Source: Chloroflexota bacterium (GTDB lineage: Bacteria > Chloroflexota > Limnocylindria > Limnocylindrales > CSP1-4). Taken from it: a stretch of 15,692 nt of DNA. The position numbers and the translations under genes were made by a program. Shown piece by piece: positions 7,199 through 15,554 of this stretch (positions within the stretch are counted from its first letter, which is position 1; every line of letters starts with the position of its first letter). The notes under the pieces are model-generated. The model saw nothing but the letters and a program-made list of their open reading frames with translations, had not been told where the DNA came from and did not search any database. Location of the stretch: positions 1 to 15,692 of the forward strand of contig JAICUV010000054.1 of NCBI GenBank assembly GCA_025935655.1, given 5' to 3'.

Positions 7199-8266
7199 AT
7201 GTTCGTGGTGATGCGGGCCGGGGCCACCGAGGCCGAGGTCAACGGCGTGAAGGGCCTGATCCTGGCCGAGGGGCTGACGCCGTTCGAGAACGCCGGCACC
7301 CACCGGACCGTGATCGCCGTCGTGGGCGAGATCGGAAAGCGGCGGGAGCCGCTCAAGGCGCGCCTCGAGGCGACCCAGGGCGTCGCGCAGGTGACCGCGA
7401 TCTCCAAGCCGTACAAGCTGGTCTCGCGCGAGTTCCACCCGGAGGACACCGTCATCCGCGTCCTCGACGCCGTCATCGGCGACGGGAGCCTCACCGTGAT
7501 GGCCGGTCCGTGCTCCGTCGAGAGCCGGGACCAGCTCATGGAGACCGTGGACTTCGTGTGCGAGCGCGGCGCGACGGTGATCCGCGGCGGCGCCTTCAAG
7601 CCGCGCACGAGCCCGTACAGCTTCCAGGGCCTGGGCGTGGAGGGACTGCGCTATCTCGCGGAGGCGCGCGAGCGGACGGGCATGCCCGTCATCACCGAGG
7701 TCATGGAGCCGTCCCAGGTCGACATCGTGGCGGAGTACGCCGACATCCTCCAGATCGGCACCCGCAACATGCAGAACTTCTCGCTGCTGCTCGCGTGCGG
7801 GCGCTCGAGTCGGCCCGTGATGCTCAAGCGCGGCTTCGGCGCGACCATCGAGGAGTGGCTCATGGCCGCGGAGTACATCGCGTCCGCGGGCAACGGCCAG
7901 GTCATCCTGTGCGAGCGCGGCATCCGCACGTTCGAGACCACGACCCGCAACACGCTCGATCTCACGGCGGTCCCCCTCGTCCACCACCTGACCCACCTGC
8001 CGGTCGTCGTCGACCCGTCCCATGCGACCGGGAAGCGCTGGCTCGTCAAGCCGCTGGCGATCGGCAGCGTCGCGGTGGGCGCCGACGGGATCATGGTCGA
8101 GGTCCATCCGCGCCCCGACGAGGCGCTCTCGGACGCCGAGCAGCAGCTGGACTTCCCGATGTTCGAGTCGATGATGACCGCGATCACGGGCGTCCACGCC
8201 CACGTCAAGGACCTCCACGGCGATCTGCTCCGGGCATCGGGCGCCGCGGCCGGCGCCGGGGACTGA
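7199..8266 (+). CDS. aroF: 3-deoxy-D-arabino-heptulosonate 7-phosphate synthase, type I-beta with N-terminal regulatory domain
   Basis: This 355-aa enzyme catalyses the first shikimate-pathway step, condensing phosphoenolpyruvate and erythrose 4-phosphate. Residues 1 to about 75 form the ferredoxin-like domain known from the Thermotoga maritima enzyme, where it binds Tyr/Phe for feedback inhibition. The barrel contains AGPCSVES (102-109), KPRTSPYSFQG (134-144), QIGTRNMQN (185-193), KRGFGATIEEW (210-220) and VDPSHATGKR (271-280). Metal ligands Cys105, His275, Glu301 and Asp312 match those known for the T. maritima enzyme in spacing. The ATG at 7199 has a modest AAGGA 13 bases upstream; an ATG at 7211 is a less likely alternative. 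It is the first gene of the operon, behind the attenuator, so it may be controlled both transcriptionally and allosterically. Confidence 0.95.
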   Translation: MFVVMRAGATEAEVNGVKGLILAEGLTPFENAGTHRTVIAVVGEIGKRREPLKARLEATQGVAQVTAISKPYKLVSREFHPEDTVIRVLDAVIGDGSLTVMAGPCSVESRDQLMETVDFVCERGATVIRGGAFKPRTSPYSFQGLGVEGLRYLAEARERTGMPVITEVMEPSQVDIVAEYADILQIGTRNMQNFSLLLACGRSSRPVMLKRGFGATIEEWLMAAEYIASAGNGQVILCERGIRTFETTTRNTLDLTAVPLVHHLTHLPVVVDPSHATGKRWLVKPLAIGSVAVGADGIMVEVHPRPDEALSDAEQQLDFPMFESMMTAITGVHAHVKDLHGDLLRASGAAAGAGD

Positions 8267-8270
8267 GCGC

Positions 8271-9650
8271 ATGACCACGGGCAACGTCCCGGCCCGGGCG
8301 CCGGTCGGCGGCAGCGCGGCCGACCAGGCGATGGTCGTGCGGCCGGCGGGCCGGCTCCGCGGCACCCCCGCGCTCCCCGGCGACAAGTCGATCTCGCACC
8401 GGGCGCTCCTGCTCGCGCTCCTCGCCGAGGGCGAGAGCACGATCGCGGCCGCGGGCGACGGCGAGGACGTGCGGACGACGGCGGCGATCATCGCGGCGCT
8501 CGGGGCGGGCGTGGAGCGGACGGGCGTGGGCGGCGGCCGGGTCGACTACCGGGTCGTGTCGCCGGGCGGCGCCGCACTCACCGAGCCCGAGGGCGTCCTC
8601 GACTGCGGCAACTCCGGCACGACGACGCGCCTGCTCGCCGGCCTGCTCGCGGGACGCGACCTGTTCGCCGTCCTCGACGGCGACGCCTCCCTGCGCCGCC
8701 GGCCGATGGGCCGGGTCACCGAGCCGCTCACGCGCATGGGCGCGGCGTTCGCCGGCCGCGGCGGCGGCGCGCTCCTGCCGCTCGCGATCACCGGGCGCCG
8801 GGTGCTGACCGCGATCCGCTACGACACGCCCGTGCCCAGCGCCCAGGTCAAGTCCGCGGTGCTCCTCGCGGGCCTCGCGGCCGACGGCGAGACGGCCGTC
8901 ACCGAGTCCGTGGCGACGCGCGACCACACCGAGCGGATGCTCCGCGCGCGCGGCATCGCGGTCGAGGAGACCACGGGCCCGGACGGCGCCCACACGGTCC
9001 GCCTGGACGGCCCCGTGCTGCCCGCCGCGATCCGGGAGACGGTCCCCGCGGACCCGTCCGGCGCGGCCTTCTGGCTGGTCGCGGGCGCGGCGCACCCGGA
9101 CGCGGAGCTGCGCCTCGAGGGGGTGAGCACGAACCCGACCCGGCGTGCCATCATCGACATCCTCAGGCGCATGGGCGCCTCCATCGAGGAGCACGATCGG
9201 CCGGCCCCGGGAGGAGCCGACGGCGAGCCCCTCGCGGACCTCGTGGTCCGGTCCAGCGACCTCCGGGGCGTCGACCTGTCGCCTGCCGACGTGGCGGCGG
9301 CGATCGACGAGATCCCGGTCCTCGCGCTGGCCGCCGCCACGGCCGCCGGCACCACCCGGTTCCGCGGTGCGGGGGAGCTGCGACACAAGGAGTCGGACCG
9401 GATCGCCGGGATCGCGGCCGGGCTCACCGCCCTCGGCGCACGGGTGCGCGTGGAGGGCGACGACATCGAGATCCAGGGCGGGGCCCCTCTCAGGGGCGCC
9501 GTCACCGAGACCCACGACGACCACCGGCTCGCGATGACGTTCGCGATCGCCGGACTCATCGCCGGTGGGGAGACCGTCATCGACCGGCCCGGGTCGGCGG
9601 CGATCTCCTACCCCGGCTTCTTCCACCAACTCGAAGGGGTGCGGGCATGA
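8271..9650 (+). CDS. aroA: 3-phosphoshikimate 1-carboxyvinyltransferase (EPSP synthase)
   Basis: This 459-aa enzyme converts shikimate 3-phosphate and phosphoenolpyruvate to EPSP, the sixth pathway step. The substrate-binding motif GDKSISHRA (37-45), the PEP-site loop LDCGNSGTTTRL (110-121), DASLRRRPM (138-146), PVPSAQVKSA (187-196), catalytic Asp346 in IDEIP, HKESDR (372-377) and THDDHRLAM (414-422) are all present, so the enzyme looks intact. The PEP loop reads GNSGTTTR, unlike the NAGTAMR of E. coli; this form is found in Bacillus-type enzymes, but I draw no conclusion about inhibitor sensitivity. Only 4 bases separate it from aroF. About 20 residues precede the first strand; an internal ATG at 8331 is a possible alternative start without a better ribosome site. 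Confidence 0.95.
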   Translation: MTTGNVPARAPVGGSAADQAMVVRPAGRLRGTPALPGDKSISHRALLLALLAEGESTIAAAGDGEDVRTTAAIIAALGAGVERTGVGGGRVDYRVVSPGGAALTEPEGVLDCGNSGTTTRLLAGLLAGRDLFAVLDGDASLRRRPMGRVTEPLTRMGAAFAGRGGGALLPLAITGRRVLTAIRYDTPVPSAQVKSAVLLAGLAADGETAVTESVATRDHTERMLRARGIAVEETTGPDGAHTVRLDGPVLPAAIRETVPADPSGAAFWLVAGAAHPDAELRLEGVSTNPTRRAIIDILRRMGASIEEHDRPAPGGADGEPLADLVVRSSDLRGVDLSPADVAAAIDEIPVLALAAATAAGTTRFRGAGELRHKESDRIAGIAAGLTALGARVRVEGDDIEIQGGAPLRGAVTETHDDHRLAMTFAIAGLIAGGETVIDRPGSAAISYPGFFHQLEGVRA

Positions 9651-10552
9651 CGAAACGCGTCGTCCTCATCGGCCACCCGGTGGCCCATTCGCTGTCCGGC
9701 GCGATGCAGCAGGCGGCCTTCGACGAGCTGGGCATCGACGCGCGCTACGAGCTCTGGGACCGTGCGCCGATCGGCCTCGCGGACGCGATCGCCGAGCTGC
9801 GCACGGACGAGTTCCTGGGCGCCAACGTCACCATCCCGCACAAGGAACGCGTGGTCCCGCAGGTCGACCGCCTGACCGAGGAGGCGCACGCCACGGGCGC
9901 CGTCAACACCCTCACCAAGGAGGGGCGCAAGCTCGTCGGGCACAACACCGACGTGCCCGGGTTCACGGTCGCCCTCGACCAGCTCGTCGGGCGCCAGAAG
10001 ATGCCTCGCCACGCGGTGGTCCTGGGCGCCGGCGGTGGTGCGCGCGCCGTCGTGTACGGGCTCATCCGCCAGGGCTTCCAGCGGATCATCGTGTTCAACC
10101 GCCACCTCCACCGGGCGGAGTCGATGGTCAAGCACTTCGGCAGGAGCGCGGCCCATATGGACCTCCGCGCGATGCCCTGGCACGAGTCGATCATCGAGGC
10201 GGAGCTGTCCAAGACCAAGCTGCTCGTCAACGCGACGTCGATCGGCCTCGCCGGCGACGAGACGCCGGTGCCGGCCGAGATCCTCACGCCGGAGCTGCTC
10301 GTGCTCGACCTGATCTACGCGCAGACGCGCCTCCTGCGCGACGCGGCGGCCGCCGGTTGCACCACGTCGGACGGCGAGACGATGCTGCTCCACCAGGGCG
10401 CGGCCGCGTTCACCCTGTGGACCGGCCAGCCGGCGCCGCTCGAGGTCATGGGCGCGGCCCTCAAGACCGCGCGCGCGGGCGGCGTGACGTCCGCCGAGGG
10501 CGAGGGCGGCGATGCCGCCCCGGCGCCCGACGAGGCCGAAGCCACCGCGTGA
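9647..10552 (+). CDS. aroE: Shikimate dehydrogenase (NADP)
   Basis: This 301-aa enzyme reduces 3-dehydroshikimate to shikimate. The substrate site HPVAHSLSG (10-18) has the two serines that bind the carboxylate. The catalytic Lys66 is in NVTIPHKE and Asp102 in GHNTDVPGF. The NADP-binding loop GAGGGARA (127-134) and the NR motif VFNRHLHRAE (149-158) follow, with NATSIGL and LHQGAAAF in the C-terminal part. The start ATG overlaps the aroA stop as ATGA. About 25 residues rich in Ala, Gly and Glu extend past the normal domain end; these look like a disordered tail. Confidence 0.95.
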   Translation: MTKRVVLIGHPVAHSLSGAMQQAAFDELGIDARYELWDRAPIGLADAIAELRTDEFLGANVTIPHKERVVPQVDRLTEEAHATGAVNTLTKEGRKLVGHNTDVPGFTVALDQLVGRQKMPRHAVVLGAGGGARAVVYGLIRQGFQRIIVFNRHLHRAESMVKHFGRSAAHMDLRAMPWHESIIEAELSKTKLLVNATSIGLAGDETPVPAEILTPELLVLDLIYAQTRLLRDAAAAGCTTSDGETMLLHQGAAAFTLWTGQPAPLEVMGAALKTARAGGVTSAEGEGGDAAPAPDEAEATA

Positions 10553-10554
10553 GC

Positions 10555-11847
10555 ATGGACCGCTTCCGCTTCCTCACCACGGGCGAGAGCCATGGACCGA
10601 TGCTCGGCGCGGTGGTCGAGGGCGTGCCCGCCGGGCTCGCCCTGACCGAGGACGACCTCGCGGTCGACCTCGCCCGCCGCCAGCGGGGCTACGGCCGTGG
10701 CGCGCGCCAGGCGATCGAGCACGACCGCGCGCGGATCCTGTCCGGGGTCCGGCACGGTCGGACGCTGGGGTCGCCGATCCTGCTGGAGGTGGACAACCGC
10801 GACTGGGCGAACTGGACCCGCGTGATGCAGGTCGGGCCGCTCAGCGAGGCGGAGGCCGCGGAGCTCGCCGCGCTCGCGGAGGGCGGCAACAAGCGCGCCC
10901 AGCCGATCACCCGCGTGCGGCCGGGCCATGCCGACCTCGCGGGCTCGCTCAAGTACGGGTTCAACGACGTGCGCAACGCGCTCGAGCGCTCGTCCGCGCG
11001 CGAGACCACGGCGCGTGTGGCGGCCGGTGGCGTCGCGCGGGCGTTCCTGCGTGAGCTCGGGATGGAGGTCTGGTCATACACGGCCGAGGTCGGCGGGGTG
11101 GCGGTGGATCCCGCCCGGGCGACGCGGCCGCGCGACGAGGCCGACGCCTCGCCGCTGCGCTGCCCGGACCCGGTTGCCGAGGAGGCGATGATCGCGAAGA
11201 TCGACGAGGCGCGCTCGAACGGCGACACCGTCGGCGGCGTGTTCGAGGTCGTGGTCCACGGCGCACCGATCGGGCTCGGGTCGTACGTCCAGTGGGACCG
11301 TCGGCTGGATGCCGCGCTCGCGGCCGCGGTCATGAGCATCAACATCGTGAAGGGCGTCGAGATCGGGCTCGGCTTCGAGCAGACGCGGCGCTTCGGGTCG
11401 CAGGTCCACGACGTCATCGGAGGTCGGCGCGAGGACGGGACGTGGGTCCACCGCTCCAACAATGCGGGCGGGCTCACCGGCGGCGTCACCAACGGCGAGC
11501 CGATCGTCGTCCGCGGGGCGGTGAAGCCGATCTCCACGCTGGCGCGGCCGCTGCCGACGGCGGACCTCGTGACCGGCGAGCCCGTCGAGAAGGCGCACTA
11601 CGAGCGCTCGGACATCTCGGTCGTCCCGGCGGCAGGCGTCATCGGCGAGGCGATGGTGATGCTGACGCTCGCGCGGTTCGTGCTCGAGAAGACGGGCGGC
11701 GACTCGATGATCGAGGTGGCCGACAACCTGCGACGGGCGCGCGAGCGGATGGCGGCGGGCGTGGTCCCGCCGACGCCAGGCGACGGCTCGGGCGGGCACA
11801 CCTCGGCGTCCGATGGCGGCGAGGCCGGCTCCGGCGGGGACGACTGA
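10555..11847 (+). CDS. aroC: Chorismate synthase
   Basis: This 430-aa enzyme makes chorismate from EPSP using reduced FMN, the last step of the common pathway. FRFLTTGESHG (4-14) contains the conserved catalytic His13. RRQRGYGRGARQAIEHDR, RSSARETTARVAAGG, the FMN-site region HRSNNAGGLTGGVTNG, PISTL and ERSDISVVPAAGVIGEAM are all recognisable. The length is slightly above the usual 360-400 because of a Gly/Ser/Asp-rich tail of about 25 residues. I give the ATG at 10555, since family members begin just before FRFLT. A GTG at 10549 would overlap the aroE stop by 4 bases in the style of this operon and is equally credible. Confidence 0.95.
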   Translation: MDRFRFLTTGESHGPMLGAVVEGVPAGLALTEDDLAVDLARRQRGYGRGARQAIEHDRARILSGVRHGRTLGSPILLEVDNRDWANWTRVMQVGPLSEAEAAELAALAEGGNKRAQPITRVRPGHADLAGSLKYGFNDVRNALERSSARETTARVAAGGVARAFLRELGMEVWSYTAEVGGVAVDPARATRPRDEADASPLRCPDPVAEEAMIAKIDEARSNGDTVGGVFEVVVHGAPIGLGSYVQWDRRLDAALAAAVMSINIVKGVEIGLGFEQTRRFGSQVHDVIGGRREDGTWVHRSNNAGGLTGGVTNGEPIVVRGAVKPISTLARPLPTADLVTGEPVEKAHYERSDISVVPAAGVIGEAMVMLTLARFVLEKTGGDSMIEVADNLRRARERMAAGVVPPTPGDGSGGHTSASDGGEAGSGGDD

Positions 11848-11852
11848 GCCCC

Positions 11853-13502
11853 ATGGACCTCGTCCTCGTCGGGCTGCCCGGCTCCGGGAAGACCGCCGTC
11901 GGCCGGCGCGTGGCGTCCCGCCACGGCGCGGCCTTCCTCGACCTCGACGAGCAGATCGAGCGGGCCGAGGGACGGACGATCCCCGAGATCTTCGCCACGG
12001 AGGGCGAGGCAGGGTTCCGTCGCCTCGAGCGCGCGGCGGTCGCCGCCCTGGGCCCCGCGGACGCCTCCCCCACCCTGCGCCGGGTCATCTCCCCGGGCGG
12101 CGGGGCGATCGTCGACCCGCGCAACCGGTGGGCCCTGTACCGCGGCCGGCTCGCGGTGTGGCTGGACGTGCGCCCCGAGGTCCTGGCCCAGCGGCTGCGC
12201 CGCTCCCCGAACGTGCGCCCGCTCGTCCAGGGCGGCGACCCGCTCGGCCGCGTCAGGCAGCTGGCGGCGGCGCGCGAGCGGTTCTACGGGGCCGCGCACC
12301 GGGTGAACGGGGTCGCCGAGATCACCGGGGTCGTGGACGCCGTGGAGGGGCTGGTGGCCGCGGGTGTCTCCGCGGGCACGACGCTCCTGCGCTCGACGAC
12401 GAAGATCGGCGACCTGGTCATCGGCGAGAGCATCGCGGCGGACGCGGTCGGCGACGCGCTGCGCCGGCTCGAGGCGCGCCGGGCGATCTTCGTGTCCGAG
12501 CCCGGGGCGTGGGCGGCGTTCGGTGAGGGGCTCGCGACCGCGCTCGCCGCCGCGGGCTGGCCCGTGGAGACCGTGCTGCTGCCCGCGGGCGAGGACGCCA
12601 AGCGGCTGTCGGTCATCGAGGAGGCGGCCCGGGGGCTCGCCCGGCTGCGGGTCGAGCGGCGGGAGCCGCTGATCGCCGTCGGCGGCGGGGCGCTCGGCGA
12701 CCCGGCGGGGTTCCTGGCGGCCGCGTACCTGCGGGGCGTCCCGTGGATCCAGGTCCCGACGACGCTCGTCGCCCAGGTGGACAGCGCGATCGGCGGCAAG
12801 ACCGGCGTCGACCTGCCCGAGGGCAAGAACCTGCTGGGCGCGTTCCACCACCCGGCTGCGATCGTCCTGGACGTGGCCGCCCTGCGGACGCTCCCCGAGC
12901 GCCAGCTGCGGGCGGCGCTGGGCGAGATCGTGAAGATGGCGGCGCTCGGCGACGAGGCGCTGTTCGCGACCCTCGAGGCGGACGGTGAGACGATCGCGCG
13001 CGGGGACGCCGCGGCGTTCGAGGCCGGTGCGGTGGCCGAGGTCGTCGAGCGTGCCGCCTGGGCGAAGGTCGAGGTCGTGAGCGCCGACGAGCGAGAACAC
13101 GCGAGCGCGGGCGGGCGGATCACGCTCAACCTGGGGCACACGATCGGGCACGCGCTGGAGGCGGCGGACGGCTACGCGACGCTGCTCCACGGCGAGGCGG
13201 TCGCGTACGGGACGCGCGCGGCGGTCCGGATCGGCGAGGCGGTGGGGGTGACGCCGCCGGAGCGCGCGCGGCGCATCGACGGCCTGCTCGACCGGCTCGA
13301 TCTCGGGCGGGCGCCGCTCCCCTACCCGGTCGACGCGGTCCTGGAGGCAACGGGCACCGACAAGAAGCACAGCGGGGGCCGCCTGCGCTGGGTCCTCCCG
13401 ACCGGGGACGGCGTGACGATCCGCGACGACGTGCCGGCCGAGGTCGTGCGCGAGGCCGCCGCGGCCGTGCTCGCCGGCGCCGGGACGGGGTCGCCCGCAT
13501 GA
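11853..13502 (+). CDS. aroKB: Bifunctional shikimate kinase / 3-dehydroquinate synthase fusion (AroK-AroB)
   Basis: One uninterrupted 549-aa frame encodes two enzymes. Residues 1 to about 170 are shikimate kinase: P-loop GLPGSGKTAVG (7-17), Asp30/Asp32 in FLDLDE, Arg57/Arg58 in GFRRLE, substrate loop SPGGGAI (80-86) and a lid with SPNVRPLV (118-125). Residues from about 180 are dehydroquinate synthase: GGGALGDPAGF (277-287), QVPTTLVAQVDSAIGGKTG (300-318), LPEGKNLLGAFHHP (321-334), GEIVKM with Glu358 and Lys361, and LNLGHTIGHALE plus LLHGEAVAYG supplying zinc His residues. Both halves keep their catalytic residues. They are joined by a roughly 10-residue linker near VAAGVSAG. The gene therefore supplies the second and fifth pathway steps. 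The ATG lies 5 bases after the aroC stop. Confidence 0.95.
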   Translation: MDLVLVGLPGSGKTAVGRRVASRHGAAFLDLDEQIERAEGRTIPEIFATEGEAGFRRLERAAVAALGPADASPTLRRVISPGGGAIVDPRNRWALYRGRLAVWLDVRPEVLAQRLRRSPNVRPLVQGGDPLGRVRQLAAARERFYGAAHRVNGVAEITGVVDAVEGLVAAGVSAGTTLLRSTTKIGDLVIGESIAADAVGDALRRLEARRAIFVSEPGAWAAFGEGLATALAAAGWPVETVLLPAGEDAKRLSVIEEAARGLARLRVERREPLIAVGGGALGDPAGFLAAAYLRGVPWIQVPTTLVAQVDSAIGGKTGVDLPEGKNLLGAFHHPAAIVLDVAALRTLPERQLRAALGEIVKMAALGDEALFATLEADGETIARGDAAAFEAGAVAEVVERAAWAKVEVVSADEREHASAGGRITLNLGHTIGHALEAADGYATLLHGEAVAYGTRAAVRIGEAVGVTPPERARRIDGLLDRLDLGRAPLPYPVDAVLEATGTDKKHSGGRLRWVLPTGDGVTIRDDVPAEVVREAAAAVLAGAGTGSPA

Positions 13503-13936
13503 CCCGCGTGCTGGTCCTCGAGGGCCCCAACCTCAACCTGCTCGGGACGCGCGAGCCGCACATCTACGGCACCGAGACGCTGGACCAGATCCACGCGGGG
13601 ATCGCCGCGCGCGCCGCCGAGCTGGGCCTCGAGGTGGACTTCTTCCAGTCCAACCACGAGGGCGCGCTCATCGACCGGCTGCACGCTCGCGACTTCGACG
13701 TGGCGATCGTCAATGCCGCCGGCCTGACCCACACCTCGGTCTCGCTGCGCGACGCGCTGACCGGCATCGACCGGCCGTTCTGGGAGGTCCACCTCTCCGA
13801 CCCGTGGCAGCGCGACGACTTTCGCAAGGTGAACTTCCTCCACGATGTCGCGGCCGCGTCCGTCGTGGGGCAGGGCGCACGCGGCTACCACGTGGCCCTG
13901 GAGCAGATCGCCGAGCGCTTCGGGAGGCGGGCGTGA
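13499..13936 (+). CDS. aroQ: 3-dehydroquinate dehydratase, type II
   Basis: This 145-aa dodecameric-type enzyme dehydrates 3-dehydroquinate, the third pathway step. GPNLNLLGTREPHIYG (9-24) includes catalytic Arg18 and Tyr23. QSNHEGALID (50-59), NAAGLTHTSVSLRDAL (72-87) and the catalytic His98 in WEVHLS follow. The flexible-loop Tyr23 and the THTS motif are intact, and the length is standard. It overlaps the aroKB stop as ATGA and is itself overlapped by chorismate mutase (GTGA). It is the unrelated type II form, not the type I AroD barrel. Confidence 0.95.
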   Translation: MTRVLVLEGPNLNLLGTREPHIYGTETLDQIHAGIAARAAELGLEVDFFQSNHEGALIDRLHARDFDVAIVNAAGLTHTSVSLRDALTGIDRPFWEVHLSDPWQRDDFRKVNFLHDVAAASVVGQGARGYHVALEQIAERFGRRA

Positions 13937-14292
13937 GCCCGGACGAGGACGGGGTGCGGCCCCACCGCCCCACGGCGGCGGAGCGCGACGACGCCGCCAT
14001 CGAGCTCGCCCGGATCCGGGACCGGATCGACGAGCTGGACACCCGGATCGTGGAGCTGCTCAACGAGCGGGCCGTCCTCGGGCGCCGGGCCGGGCGGGCG
14101 AAGGCGCTCGCCGGCCGGCGAGCGATCCGCGACCCGGAGCGCGAGCGCGAGGTCCTGCTGCGGGTCGCGATGGCCAACGGCGGGCCGCTGACGCAGGCGG
14201 ACCTGCTCTCGATCTACCGCCGCGTGGTCGCCGCGACCCGGACGGTCGAGACGAAGGACCGGGGCCATGACGCCGGACCCGGCGACGGCTGA
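13933..14292 (+). CDS. Chorismate mutase, AroQ class (monofunctional)
   Basis: This 119-aa all-helical chorismate mutase converts chorismate to prephenate and commits it to Phe/Tyr. The core IRDRIDELDTRIVELLNERA (28-47) has the family pattern RxxIDxxDxxIxxLLxxR. Lys57 and PEREREVL (68-75) supply the other substrate-binding charges, and LLSIYRRVVAATR (91-103) is the last helix. About 22 charged residues precede the domain. No prephenate dehydratase or dehydrogenase domain is attached. The start is GTG at 13933 with GGGAGG 5 bases upstream, overlapping the aroQ stop by 4 bases. The assignment is from pattern alone. Confidence 0.88.
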   Translation: MSPDEDGVRPHRPTAAERDDAAIELARIRDRIDELDTRIVELLNERAVLGRRAGRAKALAGRRAIRDPEREREVLLRVAMANGGPLTQADLLSIYRRVVAATRTVETKDRGHDAGPGDG

Positions 14293-15244
14293 CGGCGAGG
14301 CGCTGTTCGTCCCGCTCGTGGCGGGCGGCGCGCTCCCCGATCCCCGGCTGCTGCCCGCCGGCCCCGTCACCCGCTTCGCGCCGGCGCCCACGGGCCAGCT
14401 CCACCTCGGGCACCTCGTCAACGTGCTGTACGTCTGGGGGATCGCCCGCGCCACAGGCGGGCGCGTGATCCTGCGGATCGAGGACCACGACCGCCAGCGG
14501 TCCCGACCCGAGCACGAGTGGTCGATCCTCGAGGACCTCGAGCGGCTGGGCGTCACGCCCGACGAGCCGCCGCTCGCCGCGTTCAACGGCGACACCCCGT
14601 ACCGGCAATCCGACGCCGGCGACGCCTACGAGGCGGCGGTCGCGCGGCTCCGGGCGGACGGGCTCGTCTACGCGTGCGACTGCTCGCGATCCACCTTCGA
14701 CCGCTACGAGGCGGAGCGTGGGCGGCCGTTCCACGGCATCGGCTGCCCCGGCGAGTGCCGGTCGCGCGGCCTGGCGGAGGATGGCGACGTCGGGCTGCGG
14801 GTCGCGGTGGGCGCGGGCTCGGAGCGCTGGGTGGACCTGCTCGTGGGGCCGATGGCGGACGAGCCCGCCGCGACGGGCGATCTCCTCGTCCGCGACCGGG
14901 TCGGCAACTGGACGTACGCGCTGTGCGTCGTGGTGGACGACATGCGCCACGGCGTCGACCTCGTGATCCGGGGCCGCGACCTGCTCGACGCCACGCCCGC
15001 GCAGCTCCGACTGGCATCGCTCCTGGGCCGCGAGCGGCCGCCCCGGTTCCTCCACCACCCGCTGATCCGCCGGGTCTCGGGCCAGAAGCTCTCCAAGGCC
15101 GAGGGGGACACGGCCATCCGGTCGCTCCTCGACGACGGGCGCACCCCGGCGGAGCTGTTCGGGCTCGCGGCGCGGCTGGCCGGCGCGCGCGACACGGACG
15201 CCGCGATCGACCCCGCCGATCTCGCCTCGGTGTTCGCCGCCTGA
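14267..15244 (+). CDS. gluQ: Glutamyl-Q tRNA(Asp) synthetase
   Basis: This 325-aa paralogue of the GluRS catalytic domain attaches glutamate to queuosine at position 34 of tRNA-Asp. The class I signatures are TRFAPAPTGQLHLGH (35-49, HIGH motif) and GQKLSKAEGD (272-281, KMSKS motif). The zinc-site cysteines are CDC (137, 139) and CPGEC (160, 164). There is no anticodon-binding domain, which separates it from full-length GluRS. The ATG at 14267 has AAGGA 8 bases upstream and overlaps chorismate mutase by 26 bases. About 33 residues precede the catalytic core, longer than usual, and a GTG at 14318 just after the chorismate mutase stop is an alternative. It is the last gene of the aro operon and has no evident biochemical link to it. 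Confidence 0.9.
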   Translation: MTPDPATADGEALFVPLVAGGALPDPRLLPAGPVTRFAPAPTGQLHLGHLVNVLYVWGIARATGGRVILRIEDHDRQRSRPEHEWSILEDLERLGVTPDEPPLAAFNGDTPYRQSDAGDAYEAAVARLRADGLVYACDCSRSTFDRYEAERGRPFHGIGCPGECRSRGLAEDGDVGLRVAVGAGSERWVDLLVGPMADEPAATGDLLVRDRVGNWTYALCVVVDDMRHGVDLVIRGRDLLDATPAQLRLASLLGRERPPRFLHHPLIRRVSGQKLSKAEGDTAIRSLLDDGRTPAELFGLAARLAGARDTDAAIDPADLASVFAA

Positions 15245-15251
15245 CGCGCGC

Positions 15252-15535
15252 TCAGGCCCGCAGTGTCGCGCCGGGCGTCCAGGCACCGGGCGGGAACAGC
15301 TCCGGGCGATGGGTGAGGACGAGGATCGTGCGTCCATCGGCCGCCCGCTCCAGGTCCGCGACGAAGGCGCGCGCGGTGGGCTCGTCGAGGTGCTCGGTGG
15401 GCTCGTCGAGGACGAGAATCCGCGCGTCCGCGAGGAGCGCACGGGCGAGCGCCAGCCGCTGGCGCTGGCCGACCGACAGCCGCTGGCCGTGCTCTCCCAC
15501 CGGCGTCTCGAGGTGCTCGGCATCCCGGTCCGACC
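15252..15535 (-). pseudogene. 3' remnant of a CydC/CydD-type ABC exporter ATPase
   Basis: The reading frame encodes only the last part of an ABC ATPase. It has the signature region PVGEHGQRLSVGQRQRLALA, Walker B ILVLDEPTEHLD, and the H-loop in ILVLTHRPEL, ending at TGA (15252). Walker A, the Q-loop and the membrane domain are absent. Homology stops at about 15512, and no ATG, GTG or TTG lies in frame between there and the stop of the next gene upstream (15611). The wording EPTEHLDEPTA and GRTILVLTHRPE is typical of CydC/CydD thiol exporters. The signature reads LSVGQ where LSGGQ is normal, consistent with decay. It converges on gluQ with a 7-base gap. Confidence 0.7.
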
Positions 15536-15554
15536 GGCCCGAACGGGCGGTCGG
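15530..15554. repeat. Hairpin at the truncation point of the ABC remnant
   Basis: CCGACC (15530-15535) and GGTCGG (15549-15554) enclose GCCC-GAAC-GGGC, giving a 10-bp stem with one bulged base. It lies about 20 bases upstream of where ABC homology begins and about 57 bases after the stop of the next gene on the same strand. It could be a terminator for that gene without a T-run, or a scar of the deletion. Confidence 0.4.

Noticed and set aside
7061..9629. Long minus-strand open frames opposite aroF and aroA
   Set aside because: Compositionally biased shadows of clear enzyme genes; no motifs and no ribosome sites.
11598..13370. A 590-codon minus-strand open frame opposite aroC and aroKB
   Set aside because: The opposite strand encodes two complete enzyme domains; the frame is a GC-bias artefact.
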